Shown piece by piece: positions 11,793 to 24,734 of a stretch of DNA of 64,000 nucleotides. Positions within the stretch are counted from its first letter, which is position 1; each line of letters opens with the position of its first letter. The notes below the pieces were generated by a model. That model saw only the letters and a program-made list of their open reading frames with translations, ran no database searches and was not told the origin of the DNA. This DNA is from Chaetoderma sp. LZ-2023a (taxonomy: Eukaryota; Mollusca; Caudofoveata; Chaetodermatida; Chaetodermatidae), in NCBI GenBank assembly GCA_034401795.1, contig CM067363.1:25656688-25720687 (forward strand), written 5' to 3'. The translations under genes and the position numbers were made by a program.

Positions 11793-12604
11793 ATTGATAT
11801 CAAATATATACACCATACTCTATTGGTGCAACACACCATTTTATATGAGTTTAGCATCCCATTCAGGCCACAGAACTTACATGTTACATTACATGGCAAC
11901 CGCGTTTTACTGTGGGGCATCCACACTGGCTGCCCTGGGGGACAGTCTTGATAATTCTCAGGGCCTGCATATGTACTCATGGCGAGTCTGTCTTTAATCT
12001 GTTAATACAATGCCTGAGTAGGCATTTACAACGATACTGCTGTAGTCTCTATAGTTTGCAACAATACATATTTTTAACAGAATTAAATGTACAGAAATGG
12101 AGCAACCTGGAAATATCGTCAGAAAACCGAGTTTAAAAGAAGTTCTTGCCCCGAGGGGGCAACGCCATATTTTTCCTAATTGTGGACTCCTGCCTTTAAT
12201 CATAGATAGTCCGACTATAGTACGCTGGTCTAAATTGTACGCGCTTTACTAAATTACGAGCGCTGTGCATGGGGCTAAAGCTCGGTAAAGGTCAACGTGA
12301 TAGTTCCTATAATTAGACACTCGATAACAGGGTGGACTAGTTTCTTAACCAAATTGTGCACATAATTGCAGGAAGTAATATGTCCGAGAACAAAGGAAGT
12401 TGTCCTACATCATATGATACTTGTCTTGAGACATGTCTGGAAAATAGCTATAGGACATATATGTAATATTGACCCTGCAAGCTCAACTGACGCCAAAGCC
12501 CAGAAGAGAGATGCAGCGCAACTGGTCTCGAGCAGAACGCATTATATATGCCGAATGGAAGTGTGTCATTTAACCATTTAACCCTCAAAGTCGCTCAAGA
12601 AAAT
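11793..12604. other. Gene-free stretch
   Basis: Overlapping short open frames near 11700-12200 occur on both strands without domain signal. No gene is supported. Confidence 0.4.
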
Positions 12605-12785
12605 TTCAATTTTCTCAATGAAAATGTTCATTTACGGAACGCGAGTAACCTATTTTTGAAAATTTACCACTGAAATGAGTGGCTCGGTTATAGATTTACA
12701 AACAAAATAGTCTTCTTTCGGTCGGCAAATAGACATCTTTTCAAGACAATTGCAGACGCCATTTTATTGGCCGGCTTGAATGTTA
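12605..12785 (+). mobile_element. F2 repeat, decayed hairpin
   Basis: ACCACTGAAATGAGTGGCTCG is the left arm (21 nt, mismatched). The right arm is largely deleted and replaced by ATAGATTTACAAAC. AAATAGTCTTCTTTCGGTC and the CAAGACAATTGCAGACGCC tail place it in F2. Confidence 0.6.
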
Positions 12786-12944
12786 AACGATTAACATAAC
12801 TTGTTGTCAATAATGTCAGCGTAGTGGTAGTGGGGGCGGTAGTGGTGGCAAATTGAGATTGAAATTCGGTGGTTCAATAAGTCCTAAAATCACCATCAGT
12901 AGACACCGGCAGTAGATAACTGCTCTAGTTGCCCGTTCTCGCGT

Positions 12945-13330
12945 AATTTCCCTTCCAGGTTTTAGCCCCGGCCATCTCTAGCTAAGCCCCACCCACACCA
13001 TATTCGTGTTGGGATTGATCGACCCCTGAACTTCCTGATATCAATTTCCAGAAAACTATGCACGTCAGCTGTTAGATATTTTGAAACTAATTTGAATGGG
13101 TGCTGTTGAGGCCTACGACAGAATTAGTTTCAAAATATTCAACAGCATGTTTATTAAATAGTAAAGACATACAATCCGTGCAACGGCCCTTAGTCCGTCA
13201 CCAATTATGCGTTAGTGGCACACTTATCCACACCATTCATGGATGCATTGATTATGACGTCATGATACACGTCATGCAGTTGATTATGACGTCATACGAT
13301 TGATGGATAAACTGGACAGGTCCATTAGCT
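12945..13330 (+). mobile_element. F1 repeat with two intact TGACGTCA octamers
   Basis: Runs from TTCCAGGTTTTAGC to GATGGATAAACTGGACAGGT. The palindrome loop is partly deleted. TGACGTCA occurs at 13255-13262 and 13287-13294, 32 bp apart. The block TTATTAAATAGTAAAGACAT is perfect. Confidence 0.8.
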
Positions 13331-13891
13331 AATGAACATAGGCGACATTTGAAATGGCAATATAGCTTGATATTATATATATTATTTTAATCAGTTAATT
13401 AGACAATTGAGAAAATGGCTATATTAGTTTCATAATGCCCATGGATGTGTGCATTAAGGAAGTAGAGCCATATACAGCACTTTGTGATAGAGGACGAAGA
13501 ATGTGTCGGGTGATTACTAAAGTCAACTAAAATCAAATTCGGTTGATACTATTCTCATACAAAATGCCTTAATGGTATCCCGCTGCTGGAAGACACACTG
13601 TGAGAAGCAAAGGACTCAGTCAATGGACAGCCATAGTCATGTAGATGAAATACCGACAATATGATCCTCGAATAAGGGTTGTACATATGAAAGGATAACT
13701 GACAAATGTATATTCCAAATAGAGGCATAGCAATTGAAGAATTACACAACCCACATTGCAGCGGTGTTTATGGTGCTTAGCTTTTCCCCGAAATCACACT
13801 CAAGAGTATAATACGACATTAGATACACGTGGAACAAACAATGTGGTAGCCGTTTTTACCTGTGACACGTTCAACCACTATAGTGATCTAT
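13331..13891. other. Gene-free stretch
   Basis: No supported gene or repeat. Confidence 0.35.
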
Positions 13892-14195
13892 TACTAGCTA
13901 TGCTTCGCCCATTTCTAGCTAAACCTGACTCGTTCCTATTCAAGCTGTGCCCAACCATTCCGCGTTTTGGAATCCGTTCATATACTCTGAATTTCAACGT
14001 AACAATGCAGGTAAGCTTTTGGATATTTTGAAACTAATTTTACATTAACGCCAGTCAAATTAGATTCAAAGTATCCAACAGATTATTTATTAAATTGATA
14101 GTGCAACAACGACATAAAATTCGTATACGTAACCGGTAATTCACTGTGTATGACGGACCTAGATACGTCACTATGGATTATGACAGACCACATCC
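13892..14195 (+). mobile_element. F1 repeat, rearranged copy
   Basis: GCTATGCTTCGCCCATTTCT then a diverged middle, GCAGGTAAGCTTTTGG, a shortened palindrome (AAACTAATTTTACATTAACG / CAGTCAAATTAGATTCAAAG) and TTATTTATTAAATTGATAG. Confidence 0.65.
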
Positions 14196-14274
14196 CTCAA
14201 TTCCCACCGCTTCTTCGGCAATAACTTTATATAAATAACATATTTAACCGCTTAATAGCCATAGGTGACCAAGA

Positions 14275-14445
14275 AAGAAAAATATGTGCTTAATGAGTGA
14301 TCATTTGCAAGTCAAGAGGATGCTGGGTGTGATTTAATTTACAACTGCAATGGGTGACTCGGTTATCGAGACAATCTTTCAAGTGGTAAATTAAAAAAAA
14401 ACAGTCTTGGTTTGTCCTGCAAATGGCTATTCATTCTAATCATGC
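14275..14445 (+). mobile_element. F2 repeat
   Basis: TCATTTGCAAGTCAAGAGGA, TGGGTGACTCGGTTATCGAG, CAAGTGGTAAATTAAAAAAA, CAGTCTTGGTTTGTCCTGCA. The hairpin is decayed but in correct order. Confidence 0.6.
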
Positions 14446-14999
14446 AGGGACCTGTTTTGCCGGTTTCATCATGAAAGTGGTAAATTCAAAATGGTATGTA
14501 TCACTGGAACGAGGATCATGTGTGTGTTCTATTTCAAGTTCATAATCTGATCATTGGGTTGTTGTACCAATGGTAGTAGGGCCCTCCTGCTCTAAGCCTT
14601 CTTTAGTATCCCTGTGCTATCCGGGCCCTCTCCAGTCATTTAATGGCACGGCCCCTAGTCCGACTAACATGTTAGTAGCAAAGCATGCACACACCCGGTG
14701 TGTGTACGTATGATACTGACCTATGTGTATGTAGACTGATATTAATATTTCCTCACCAGTTTGCACTGTGTTTGGTATTGTTCTGTTAACCCGATGATAG
14801 GAAATATGAATTATGTCCAGTATATGATATTGATTTCAGAACCTTGAAGAGACGTCAATCTCATTGCAAACTGTTATCTTGTGCAGCTAGGCTATGTTAT
14901 ATAACACAGTCCTTTATCTGTATCACAATTATTTGATTTTTAGCAGCTCTTGTGTCAACTTAACCTTTTAATCGGCAAACACAGTCTCGGAGTCCGTCG
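14446..14999. other. Gene-free stretch
   Basis: No supported feature. Confidence 0.35.
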
Positions 15000-15235
15000 T
15001 TGATAAATCGCCATTTGCTGGTCAAGAAAATACTTATTTTGTAAATTGTATCACTGGAATAACTGGCTTGGTAACCTGAAAATAGACACCGATTAGACAG
15101 AAATTTGGATTTTCTTGACTAACATTTAGATGTACAATTCTGCCAAGACTTCCTCTGCGGTGGGCATGCGAAATGTATCCATTTACAGAATAACAAATGT
15201 ACAAAAATAGTCTCTTGGCCTGTAATTAATGTTTA
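15000..15235 (+). mobile_element. F2 repeat, split or decayed copy
   Basis: GCCATTTGCTGGTCAAGAAA, TATCACTGGAATAACTGGCT, then a diverged interior and, near 15185-15225, AACAAATGTACAAAAATAGT / CTCTTGGCCTGTAA. It could be one F2 copy carrying an insertion or two half copies. Confidence 0.45.
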
Positions 15236-15419
15236 TTGACTGAGCTCGTCTTGAATACACTTGACCAGGTTAATTGATAATAGCAGCATTTTGAGTGCCT
15301 TTGTCTGCTTGTTGAAACAAAAGCGATTAATGCTGAGCTGTAGTCACAACCAAGTGACTGCATACGATAGTGTGTGATGTCATGTACATATCTTCCAATT
15401 AATCCTTTAAAACTCATAT

Positions 15420-15560
15420 CAGCCAAAAACGGCACCTGCAGTGGTCTTTTTTTTAAATTCACCACTGAAAAGACTGTCTCGATAAGCGAGCTAGTCATTC
15501 CAGTGGCACATTTTCAAAAATATTCTTCACTTGATCTGCAAATGGACATTTTCTATGAGA
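15420..15560 (+). mobile_element. F2 hairpin repeat
   Basis: CACCACTGAAAAGACTGTCTCG is followed by ATAAGCGAGCTAGTCATTCC, AGTGGCACA, then a CTTCACTTGATCTGCAAATG block. The arms are mostly intact. Confidence 0.65.
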
Positions 15561-15779
15561 AAATTTAACTTTTCTGGAACATATTCAAGGGTTAAAGGGT
15601 CAAATTTGTGTCAAAGTACGTAGATGCTCTGTTTATACATAATTCATTTTTGTTCAAATGGGAGCACGATAAGACGTGTGTCTTATAACCGTGTCTCTAA
15701 TGCATATACAGATACAATACAATACATATATCAAGGTGGCAGATTGTAAAAAAATAATAAATCAAATGTTTAACCCTTC

Positions 15780-16860
15780 AACGCTCACGCCAACAAAAAA
15801 ACCCGGCGTCTCCATGAAGTATATTTGCTTTTAAATCACACTACGACACAATAATAGATGACACATATGATTGAGTGTAAATACCGAGGCAGATAGCCGA
15901 TGCGTTTTCTAATTGTTTGAAAAATCAATCGTGACAGCCTTCGCAGACCGGCAGGAATGTAGCAGCTATTAGCGATCAAATACATATATCTCTCTTTAAT
16001 GGCATGATACATATATCTAATCTGCGGAGCATAGATTATGAATGGCATGTTATATCACTTGACTGGTTAAATTGAGTTGATGTTGGGTTTTCTTTACGTC
16101 CATTAGAATAGGAAAACACCCCATATCGGCGAGCGTGTAAATCCACAGCTGGGCCGTGAATGATCAGCGCAAATCGATACATTACTAAAACATATGTAAG
16201 TATTAAATCTCAAACATGCAGACGCTTTCATTGACATGCCCCTTTTCACTTTCATATATCTGATGTTCGTGATATACATGGGATGCCATAGTTTCAACAA
16301 AGGGTTAAATGTATTCAAATCGTGAGCGGTCTCGTCCTCGATGCAGATGTCTAATCGATTAACCCATACTATTTGATCTGATGTCAAACTTTTTAATTTT
16401 CTAATTAAATTAAACGATGAACTGGTGTTCATTTCTTAAAGCGATTTTGGTAGACAACAACATCTTCCACTAAACTTCTTGACAAATGTACACCACTTTA
16501 TTTTCTATTGAGACACCAACATATATAATATTCACATCAGAGTGGAAAGGGTTAAAACCTGAGGTGATGTCCAGGAAAGATCGTATGTGATCGATCCATC
16601 CCTCACACGTATCATGCGAATGACCCATAAAATACGATATTGCCTATTGCTTAAGTGTTTATAATCACACCCATACCCAACAATGCTCACGGCTAGCTAT
16701 CAATTTCCTGTACATTTATAGATTAGGTGTCCAGGAACATGAGTGTCAAATTAATACCTCCAAAGTATCGCATTAAGTAAGCAATAACCATAGAACCCTG
16801 GCCTCAAGGGCCATCGCTTCTGTAATAATTATCACATATGAACTGCTTGATAACGGGAAT
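15780..16860 (+). mobile_element. F4 dispersed repeat, copy 1 (~1.1 kb)
   Basis: Collinear with 29485-30510 over about 1 kb. Shared words include ATTGAGT, TCACTTGACT, ATCGATACATTACTAA, CACTTTCA-ATA, CATCAGAGTGGAAAGGGTTAA, GCTAGCTAT and CATGAACTG at the end. It contains a remnant of the F3 hairpin at about 16405-16480. Unit ends read CAACGCTCAC and CATATGAACTG. No ORF is conserved between the copies, so this is a non-autonomous element. Confidence 0.6.
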
Positions 16861-17202
16861 TGGGCATGTGAAGCCATTGCACGGAATGAAAGACAATGCT
16901 CGGTATGCAACCAGATTGAAGACGAAAGCTACTGTAGTAAGTGCAAGACCCAGAGAGACCGATACAGACCACATTATTATGTAGAAAAAACACTTAGAAT
17001 AATAAACACAAGGCTTGTTTAGAATATGCAACAAGCTAATGCTTAATAGGCTGTGTAAACACCAGCGGGTATAAAAAAGAAAAACACAAATTGGCAGTAA
17101 GAATGATACAACGATGAGAGAATTATAGGGCGGAGGATCTAACACAAGAAAGAAGAACAAATTAAGATTGTGGCAACACTGGCAATTATTGACAACATTA
17201 AC

Positions 17203-17479
<277 letters not shown>

Positions 17480-17480
<1 letters not shown>

Positions 17481-17496
17481 TTTTCTTTTTTTTTTG
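17480..17496 (-). other. A-rich 3' tail of LINE
   Basis: On the minus strand the LINE ends in a run of A with one G and then passes directly into (GTA)n. This is the expected priming junction of target-primed reverse transcription. Confidence 0.75.
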
Positions 17497-17735
17497 AAAA
17501 ACCGACGCTGACGCAGTCGGACAATCTTCACGGAGGAACTCCTTTAAAAAGGCTTGCAAACCCCCAGAAAAAAACCCTGGTGACCTAGTAAGCCTGATTA
17601 ATATTACACCAAAACAAAAGATAAATAATGAGCATTAATACAATCTATAAATACATATGGCTTAAAAAGTATAGATACAAAACAAGAGGCTGATAAAGAT
17701 CCGATAGCAAAACAAAACTTAACAAAGGCATTACT

Positions 17736-18236
17736 ATTCAACCCAGGTGTAGTAGTAGACCCGTGTGGCGAGTGCAACTATCCAACAAATGAAAAGTGCC
17801 TCGTCAATCAATGACAAATAAGTCCATCGTTGACGCCAGTGGGCTGATTCTTTAAAGATCAGCGGGCGTTGTAGCATTTGGGTAGTATAATACATATAGT
17901 CGGCAGAAAAATTACAGAAAAATAGATGGCGCTCTTGTTTACATTTTTAATTTACTTTATTGTAAGGTTTTGTAAATTGCCATTCAATCCATGTGTGGTA
18001 GTAGGCCCGTGTGGCGAGTGCAACTATTCAACACATGAAAAGTGACTGGTCAATCAATGACAAATAAGTCAATCATTGACGCCAGTGGGCTGATTCTTTA
18101 AAGATCAGCGGGCGTAGTAGCATTTGGGTAGCATAACATATATTGTCAGAAGGAAAATTACAGGATAATAGATGGAAATAGATGGCGCTCTTGTTTACAT
18201 TTTCGATTTACTTTGTTGTGAGGTTTTGTAAATTAC
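17736..18236 (-). repeat. Two tandem ~246-bp units in LINE 3' UTR
   Basis: 17736-17981 and 17982-18236 are a direct repeat. Both units begin with ATTCAAYCC, share GTGTGGCGAGTGCAACTAT, AATCAATGACAAATAAGTC, TTCTTTAAAGATCAGCGGGC and ATGGCGCTCTTGTTTACATT, and end in AGGTTTTGTAAATT. The second unit has a short ATAGATGGAA duplication. Tandem 3' UTR units are known in several LINE clades. Internal similarity looks to be around 90%. Confidence 0.85.
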
Positions 18237-18465
18237 CCTGGAACAAATAACCCTATAAAACCCTGTGCAAGTTTCTAAAATTACCCGGGACGATGTTATA
18301 ATTCAATGGCTACTTACTTTATCGATTGATTATTAAATTACCCCAGTCTGTTTAATTGTTAACATGAATTATTAAACATAACAATATCAAAGTGCAGACT
18401 AAAATGAATTACAGGACACAGATAATTAAAAGACACAGATAAATCAGCTGTAGTAATTAAATGAT

Positions 18466-21400
18466 TTAAGCTAGTGCAGGCTCATTTATTTTTACAGTTC
18501 CCAACTCTATTGAAACTATGTTTGTTTTGCACCATATGTCCTTGAATACTTTTTCTTTACCATGCTGCTTTAATCTAAAATATTCGCAAGGAATACGATT
18601 CAGCAGCAATGAACGAAATGTTGCCTTTATCGCTCTATTGTGATTGCCCATAGATGGATTTTTCGTCTGTGCACACCGATGTATCCAAATGGCCCAAACA
18701 CCTATGGTTAGCATTGCTATTAAAATAGTCCTTTCAGACTTTATGATATTTACACCACTTGATCCAAATTCCCTAAATAAGACTACATGCGTTTCTAGAA
18801 CAATGGGCTTCGCTCCAAATTGTGCCAAGATTTGGCTGAAATAGTCCCAAAATTGTGACGATGTTGGACATTCCGCAAATAAATGCTCGATTGTTTCCTC
18901 GTCTGTTTGACATAAGCAACACCTATCAGAAGTCGTAATATTGCACTTGTATGTCAAGTGTCCCACCCATAGCTGTCGATGTAGTAATCGCCACAAACAA
19001 TCATGAGCCATATTTGGTATGTATGGAGAATGTAAGATTTTCCATACATTTTTCCAACTGGATGGTTTATAGCTTGAGTCATCACATCTCCTAATTGCTA
19101 TGGGTGGCGTCACTTGTTTTCGTCTCATAATGTGGTACCATTACTTGGATCTCATCTTGTATTTTAACATCTCATCATCAAGAACTAATGCAGGTTGTGG
19201 AGTCAAACTATTATTATTTACATTTGGCAGACGAAACCATTCAATTGGTACAGCATGTTTTATTTTATTTAGCAACCGCTGGACATCTATATACCTCATA
19301 TGTGTTTTTCTAGCTACTTCTTGCATTGAAATCCATCTACGTGTTTGAGGGTGTATCATATCAGATAAATGTTGAATGGAATATTTTGCAAAGGACGGTA
19401 GATAAAGTACTGCATTGTTATAACATATATTACTATTGCCCCACAATTGCTGTTCTAGTACTTCCTTCCAGCACGTAGGTGGAGGCATGTATCTGTCAAA
19501 TATTTATAACTCCTTAACTTGATCTTTAAACACATCTGGTATCATTTGGCTAATCGGAGGTGGCTTCTTTGAGGTAAAAACATGCTCCGCCAGAAATGGT
19601 TATACTATTCTCTCCATGAGAGCTCGTGAAACACATGCCCACGTGTTATCTGATGTAATACGATCATTCAAAAGTTTTAACCTTAAAGAAACACATTTCA
19701 CTTTAATATCAATTAAATATAGAAGTCCTCCTTCTAACTTAGCAGTATTGAGAACACGATGGGAAACTAAATGATTCTTTTCTTCCCATATGAATGACAA
19801 TATCAACTCATTAACCTCCTTTTCTACATGTTTTGGCATGTGTACAACAGATGCTGTATACCATAGCCCAGATAATACCAAGTTGTTGACAACAAACACT
19901 CTACCAAAAATTGAAAGACGACGACGCTTCCAATTTGCTAATATTCTCTTAAGCTTAGATACTCGTTCATTCCAATTGTGTGTTGTATTCGGTTTCCTGC
20001 TAAGATAGATGCCTAAACTCTTAATGGTATCATTATACCAATTGATTTCAAGTGGCTGGTCATTCCGCTCTTTCCATGGCCCCAAAAATAATCCTTTGGA
20101 TTTTCCTTTATTGATTTTCAAACAAGATGCATTTTGGAACTTTTCTAGTACGTGGTTTAAAATTGCAAAATCATTGTTTGAATTAGCAAACACAGTTGTG
20201 TCATCAGCATATTGTGACAGCTTAAGTGATCTTTCTATGCCACGAATACATATGCCTTGAAAGTTATTATTTTCCCCCAATGCTATGCCAGGAGATTCCA
20301 TCACAATAACAAATAATAATGGCGATAGGGAACACCCCTGTCTAACACCACGTTCTAAGACAATTTCTCGGGATAATTGATTGTTTACTAAATAACTACT
20401 CTTGATATCCGTATATAAAATCTTAACCCATTTAATAAAGTTTGAGCCTAACCCAAATGATTGCAAAGAATTAAAAAGAAAATCCCATTCCACACGGTCA
20501 AATGCCTTTTCGTTGTCCAAGGCAATCGCAGCTGAAGGGATGCTATCCTTCTCAACCAATTGTATACGGTCTCTTATTAACATGGTGTTGGTTAAAATTG
20601 TCCTCCTAGGTACAGCACATGTCTGCTCTGTTCCAATGATTTCTCCTAAAACACTACCTAGTTTCAATGTTAGTGCTCTGGATATAATGTTGTAGTCTAC
20701 ACATAGTAGAGAAATTGGTCTGTAATTCTGAATTAGACGTTTGTCATTTCGTTTATATATTAGCCTTACGTATGCCCTAGCCATAGTTGGTGGTAAATGG
20801 CCTTTCTAAAAAATTTCAGTGGCCAATTCTTTCATTATTGGGCCTACAAGGTGCCAAAACGTTTGGTAAAATTCAACTGGAAGGCCATCACACCCCAGTG
20901 ATTTATCTAGTTTCATACCTTTAAGGGATTTAGTTAAATCTTCTAGTGTTAAGGGTTGATCACAAAATTCACTGCCTGTGTCTGACACTTTTTTGTCTAT
21001 ATTTGCTAACAAATCCAATTTTGCATCTTCATCAATTCCCTCTGACTTGTACAATGACTCATAGTAATTGCATACAATAGTACTCATTTCATTGTTGGTA
21101 AAGACGGTTGAACCATCCGGCATGTTTAATGAGCACATCACCTTATCTATTGCCCGTGCTTTTTCTAATGTGCACAAATATTGGGTTGGCTTTTCCCCTT
21201 CTGTGTGCATCTGGGCTTTGTCATAATTTTTGCACCCCCAAACTCATATTGTTCTATATCTCTTATTCTACTTTTAATCTTACCCAGTAATTCATAATAA
21301 TTATCTTCACCATTATTTACTTTAGCATTAATTTTCATCAGTGATCGATGAAGTGTTTTCTTGCGTTTGCGTATTTCCCGTGCTTTTCTAATAGCATACT

Positions 21401-22326
21401 TTCGGGAAACATACTTTAAATCCAGTTTTACACCTCCCACCATTGCAATGTGCTCTTATATGATGCTTTCCTATTAATCCAATGTTGCCAACAACTCTCT
21501 ATATTATTCTTATAAAATTCTTCTCCCAACCGTGTTGTGTTTAATTTCCAAAACCCAACCCCTTTTGTTACCCAATCAATATTGGCAAAGGTTACACACA
21601 CCATGTTATGATCTGAGAATGCGACTGGCTTAATATTAACATCTCTCCAGTACCCAGTCAACAAACTATTCACAAAAATCTGTCGATCCTTGAACCAACT
21701 TTACCATCTGCCGAAAACCATGTATGATCTTTACCATGAGGTTTTGATATTCTATAGGTGTCAAGCAAATTTTCATTATCACATATTTCTTTGAGTCTAT
21801 GTGATGTATCAGTATAAGTTGAACTTGTATTCCTGTCATTTTCTTTGTCTACGACACAATTAAAGTCGCCACCCATTACTAAGTGTTCAGTGATGTTATC
21901 TAGTGCTGATGTAGACATCTCATTAAAAAAATTGCGACGCACTTGATGAGATGCAGGTGCATATATACACAGCAACGTGAACCGTGTTTGTTGTATATAT
22001 AGCGTGACTCTCACCCAGCGACCATTTGCACCTGATACTGAAGAGATTATATTTACATAGGCTGAACAAGGAGGGAGTATAACAATTGCAACGCCTGCAC
22101 TATTATCTTGAGATAACGAATAGAATATTCTGGATCCAGAAATCTTTTCTAAATTAACGCATGATTCTGACTTCTGAATCTTTGTTTCCTGTATCAAAGC
22201 AATGTCAATCTGCTCATTTTTCAGAGTCTCTAGTAAGTGACGTTGCTTTATGTCACAATTTAAGCCTCTACAATTGAGTGTGCAAATTAGCATAAAAAGT
22301 AATAAAATGATGTGAATAACCGCCAT
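18466..22326 (-). pseudogene. LINE ORF2: APE endonuclease + reverse transcriptase (broken)
   Basis: Read on minus from an ATG at 22326. The endonuclease domain opens with LNCRGLN and contains ALIQETKI, GGDFNCVVD and, after a frame change, SDHNMV. The reverse transcriptase follows: GCDGLPVEFY, NYRPISLL, ALDNEKAFDRVEWDF (motif A), GVRQGCSLSPLLF (motif B), YADDTTVF (motif C, catalytic YADD intact). A C-terminal zinc knuckle has CCLCQTDEETIEHLFAEC spacing (C-x2-C-x8-H-x4-C). RT wording such as EQTCAVP is typical of L1/Tx1-type enzymes. The reading frame is lost at two frameshifts near 21670 and 21430 and a third near 21200. In-frame stops lie at 20806-20808, 19600-19602 and 19141-19143. It would nick target DNA and copy its own RNA in an intact relative. 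Confidence 0.85.
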
Positions 22327-22434
22327 TATTAAGCTAACTAGATTTTGTTTTTTCCGACCCTCTCTTAGACCATTTACCTATTTTACTCGCAAACGCTGAA
22401 CTACTTAGCTCAACTTTTTCCAAATGCCTATATT

Positions 22435-23736
22435 TTAATATATATGAATCATGATGCAGATGCCTATATTAACCCCTTTTGCCGTCACATATGGAACTAA
22501 CACCTCTCCTGCCTCTGACCTGTACATGACCATTTCATCGGGTGATTTAGACCTCTGTGTTTGAATGGATATATCGGATTCGGCGACTGACATATTATCG
22601 TCTTCTATATCACTTTCCTCTATTTCTGATTCTGAACTCTCTCCATCTTTCTGTCGCTTTGTTCCATTCAATCGATCCGAGACACCAATTACTTTCTCTA
22701 TATTATTTAAATCGTCTAGATTGAGTGTACTCAGTGGAAAATCAAAGTTAGTTTTAGTATCTTGCGACTTGAATTTTACTTGTCCTAAATTAAAACCCTC
22801 TTCCAGAGGGTATTGATCATCATCTTCAACTTGTGTGGAATTAACCTCGCTGACATCAGACTTGGATTGCCTTGTTACTGGAGTAAGACTTAGCCCCTCA
22901 TCTAGAACCTATATTTCACTGCCTGCAACTACAGCGATTGGATTCTTAGTTTTTTCCCCATGCTTCTTATTAACATGGACTTCAGCTACAATCTCAGCAA
23001 CTACTGGTTCGATGACATTTTCCTTAGCAACGTGCTTCCCATTAGTTTGGATTTCAGCTACAATCTCAGCAGCTACCGGTTCTATGACATTCTCTTTAGA
23101 GACAACTAGCTCTGCACTTTTATCAGCACCTTTTTTGACATATTTGTTCTGCGGGCATCGCCACTTAAAATGATCAGATGATCCACAAACTAGACATTTG
23201 TCTTTGTTAGGGCAATCTGTTGCAAGATGTTCTGTGCTTAAGCAGATTCTACACTCTTTGATTTGCCCCCTGTACCATAATGGCAAGATAAATCGACCAT
23301 CTATGGTGACCTTGCTTGGGAGAGGTTGTTCTACCTTTTCAAACCAAATTCTTCTGATGCCATTTTCTAAGGTTCGATCAAATGGATAGGTCTCGTGTTC
23401 TACTTTGTCCACTTTGCCATACTTGATCAATTCATTGATAACCCGTTCATCTGGGAACTCTAATGGAACCTTCATCTTGACTAATAGACGATCAGAATCT
23501 ATTTCCTCCACATTACACACCTCACCCGTCACGACAAGGACCTCGTCGAGCAACTTTTCCTTCACACTGTCATTAACTACGGTGACATTCCAAACAGATT
23601 TGGAAAAGTTAATGAGACCTTGAAGGACCCGTGGCCCTGCTTCAACTACATCCTTCAACCCATGATACACCTCAATTGCCGAAACACCCCAAGCCTTTGT
23701 CGTGATTTTAAGGGTACGTTTATAGGAGGTTGTCAT
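22435..23736 (-). pseudogene. LINE ORF1: nucleic-acid-binding protein with two CCHC knuckles
   Basis: An ATG at 23736 opens a frame that runs to a TAA at 22435 with a single in-frame TAG at 22909-22911, about 433 codons in all. Residues around 165-205 hold two zinc knuckles, CRICLSTEHLATDC and CLVCGSSDHFKWRC (each C-x2-C-x4-H-x4-C), preceded by a region resembling an RRM-type domain (LLVKMKVPLEF, VIVNELIKYG-like). The C-terminal part after the stop is acidic and serine-rich (SESEIEESDIEDDN). ORF1 proteins of this type coat LINE RNA in the RNP. The 109-nt gap to ORF2 suggests the dicistronic L1/Tx1 layout. Confidence 0.8.
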
Positions 23737-24156
23737 GGTGTTTTAATAAAAGAGGAAACCCATACTACTACAATATATAAGGGGCAATACACATATATAA
23801 TACCAAGACGTCAGGGAAAGAGCTAAGCACTAAATAAATAGTGTCCCCTTTTGAAACCCTGACACCTACCAACAAATATACGAATAGGTAGTTCAGTCGG
23901 CATACTAACATATTACAGTCTTTGTTAGTCTGTTCGAGTTGACCGGGAACAGCCAACTGACTATAAAGATTTATAAAATCAAAGTACTAGGCTTGCGCTT
24001 ACAAATGACAAAGGAATTAAATCCACTCACTCAAGCGATCTTGCCAAATATAATGCGCCAGCCAGCGAACTATAGAAATAGCATACTGGCGCGGGAAGAA
24101 AAGTATTGCATTGACCACAGTAAGAGGAGCCCCATTAAATGGCGGAAACCGCCAGC
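23737..24156 (-). other. LINE 5' UTR
   Basis: Non-coding leader of about 420 nt between the microsatellite junction and the ORF1 start. It begins with a small GGCGGTTTCCGCC palindrome at the extreme 5' end. An internal promoter would be expected here by analogy with other LINEs. I see no specific motif that proves one. Confidence 0.55.
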
Positions 24157-24176
24157 TACTGCTGCTGCTGCTGCTG

Positions 24177-24253
<77 letters not shown>

Positions 24254-24272
24254 GCTACTACTGCTACTACTG

Positions 24273-24320
<48 letters not shown>

Positions 24321-24321
24321 T

Positions 24322-24391
<70 letters not shown>

Positions 24392-24449
24392 GCTGCTGAT
24401 GCTGCTGCTGCTGCTGCTGCTGCTACTACTACTACTACTACTACTACTA

Positions 24450-24531
<82 letters not shown>
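24157..24531 (+). repeat. (TAC)n/(TGC)n compound microsatellite, flank of LINE 5' end
   Basis: Alternating blocks of TAC and TGC triplets with rare TAT and GAT. It starts exactly where the LINE 5' UTR ends. Together with 17203-17479 it probably represents one microsatellite split by the LINE. Confidence 0.9.
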
Positions 24532-24734
24532 CCTTGCCGCCGCCGCCGGTACAACTACACCTACAATGGATTTAATCTTTGTGAGAAAACCGAGCCATAC
24601 TCGTATAGCATGTACATATCTGCCGCCTCAGACATAGTAATTTAATTGTGCATGGCATAGGCCCATGGGATTTGGCTTGAGAGAATAAATAAAACTGAAA
24701 CTGTATAGAGTGATCAATTTCTCGCCAAGACCCG

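Larger units (their letters stand above)
17480..24156 (-). mobile_element. Full-length L1/Tx1-like LINE between (TAC)n blocks
   Basis: A 6.7-kb non-LTR retrotransposon read on the minus strand: 5' UTR (24156-23737), ORF1 (23736-22435), 108-nt spacer, ORF2 (22326-18466), a ~970-nt 3' UTR with a tandem duplication, and an A-rich tail (17496-17480). It is bordered on both sides by (TAC)n with no other sequence between, so insertion into a (GTA)n target is the simplest reading. ORF1 with two CCHC knuckles, and ORF2 with an APE-type endonuclease, an L1-type RT and a C-terminal CCHC, match the L1/Tx1 superclade. That group includes known site-specific and microsatellite-specific families. Both ORFs are broken, so this copy is inactive. 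Confidence 0.85.

Noticed and set aside
22565-23623. Plus-strand Ser/Thr-rich frames opposite LINE ORF1
   Set aside because: Antisense shadows of ORF1 coding sequence.
23939-24637. 232-codon plus-strand Thr/Ala-rich frame
   Set aside because: Translation of the (TAC/TGC)n tract; Leu and Tyr frames overlap it equally.
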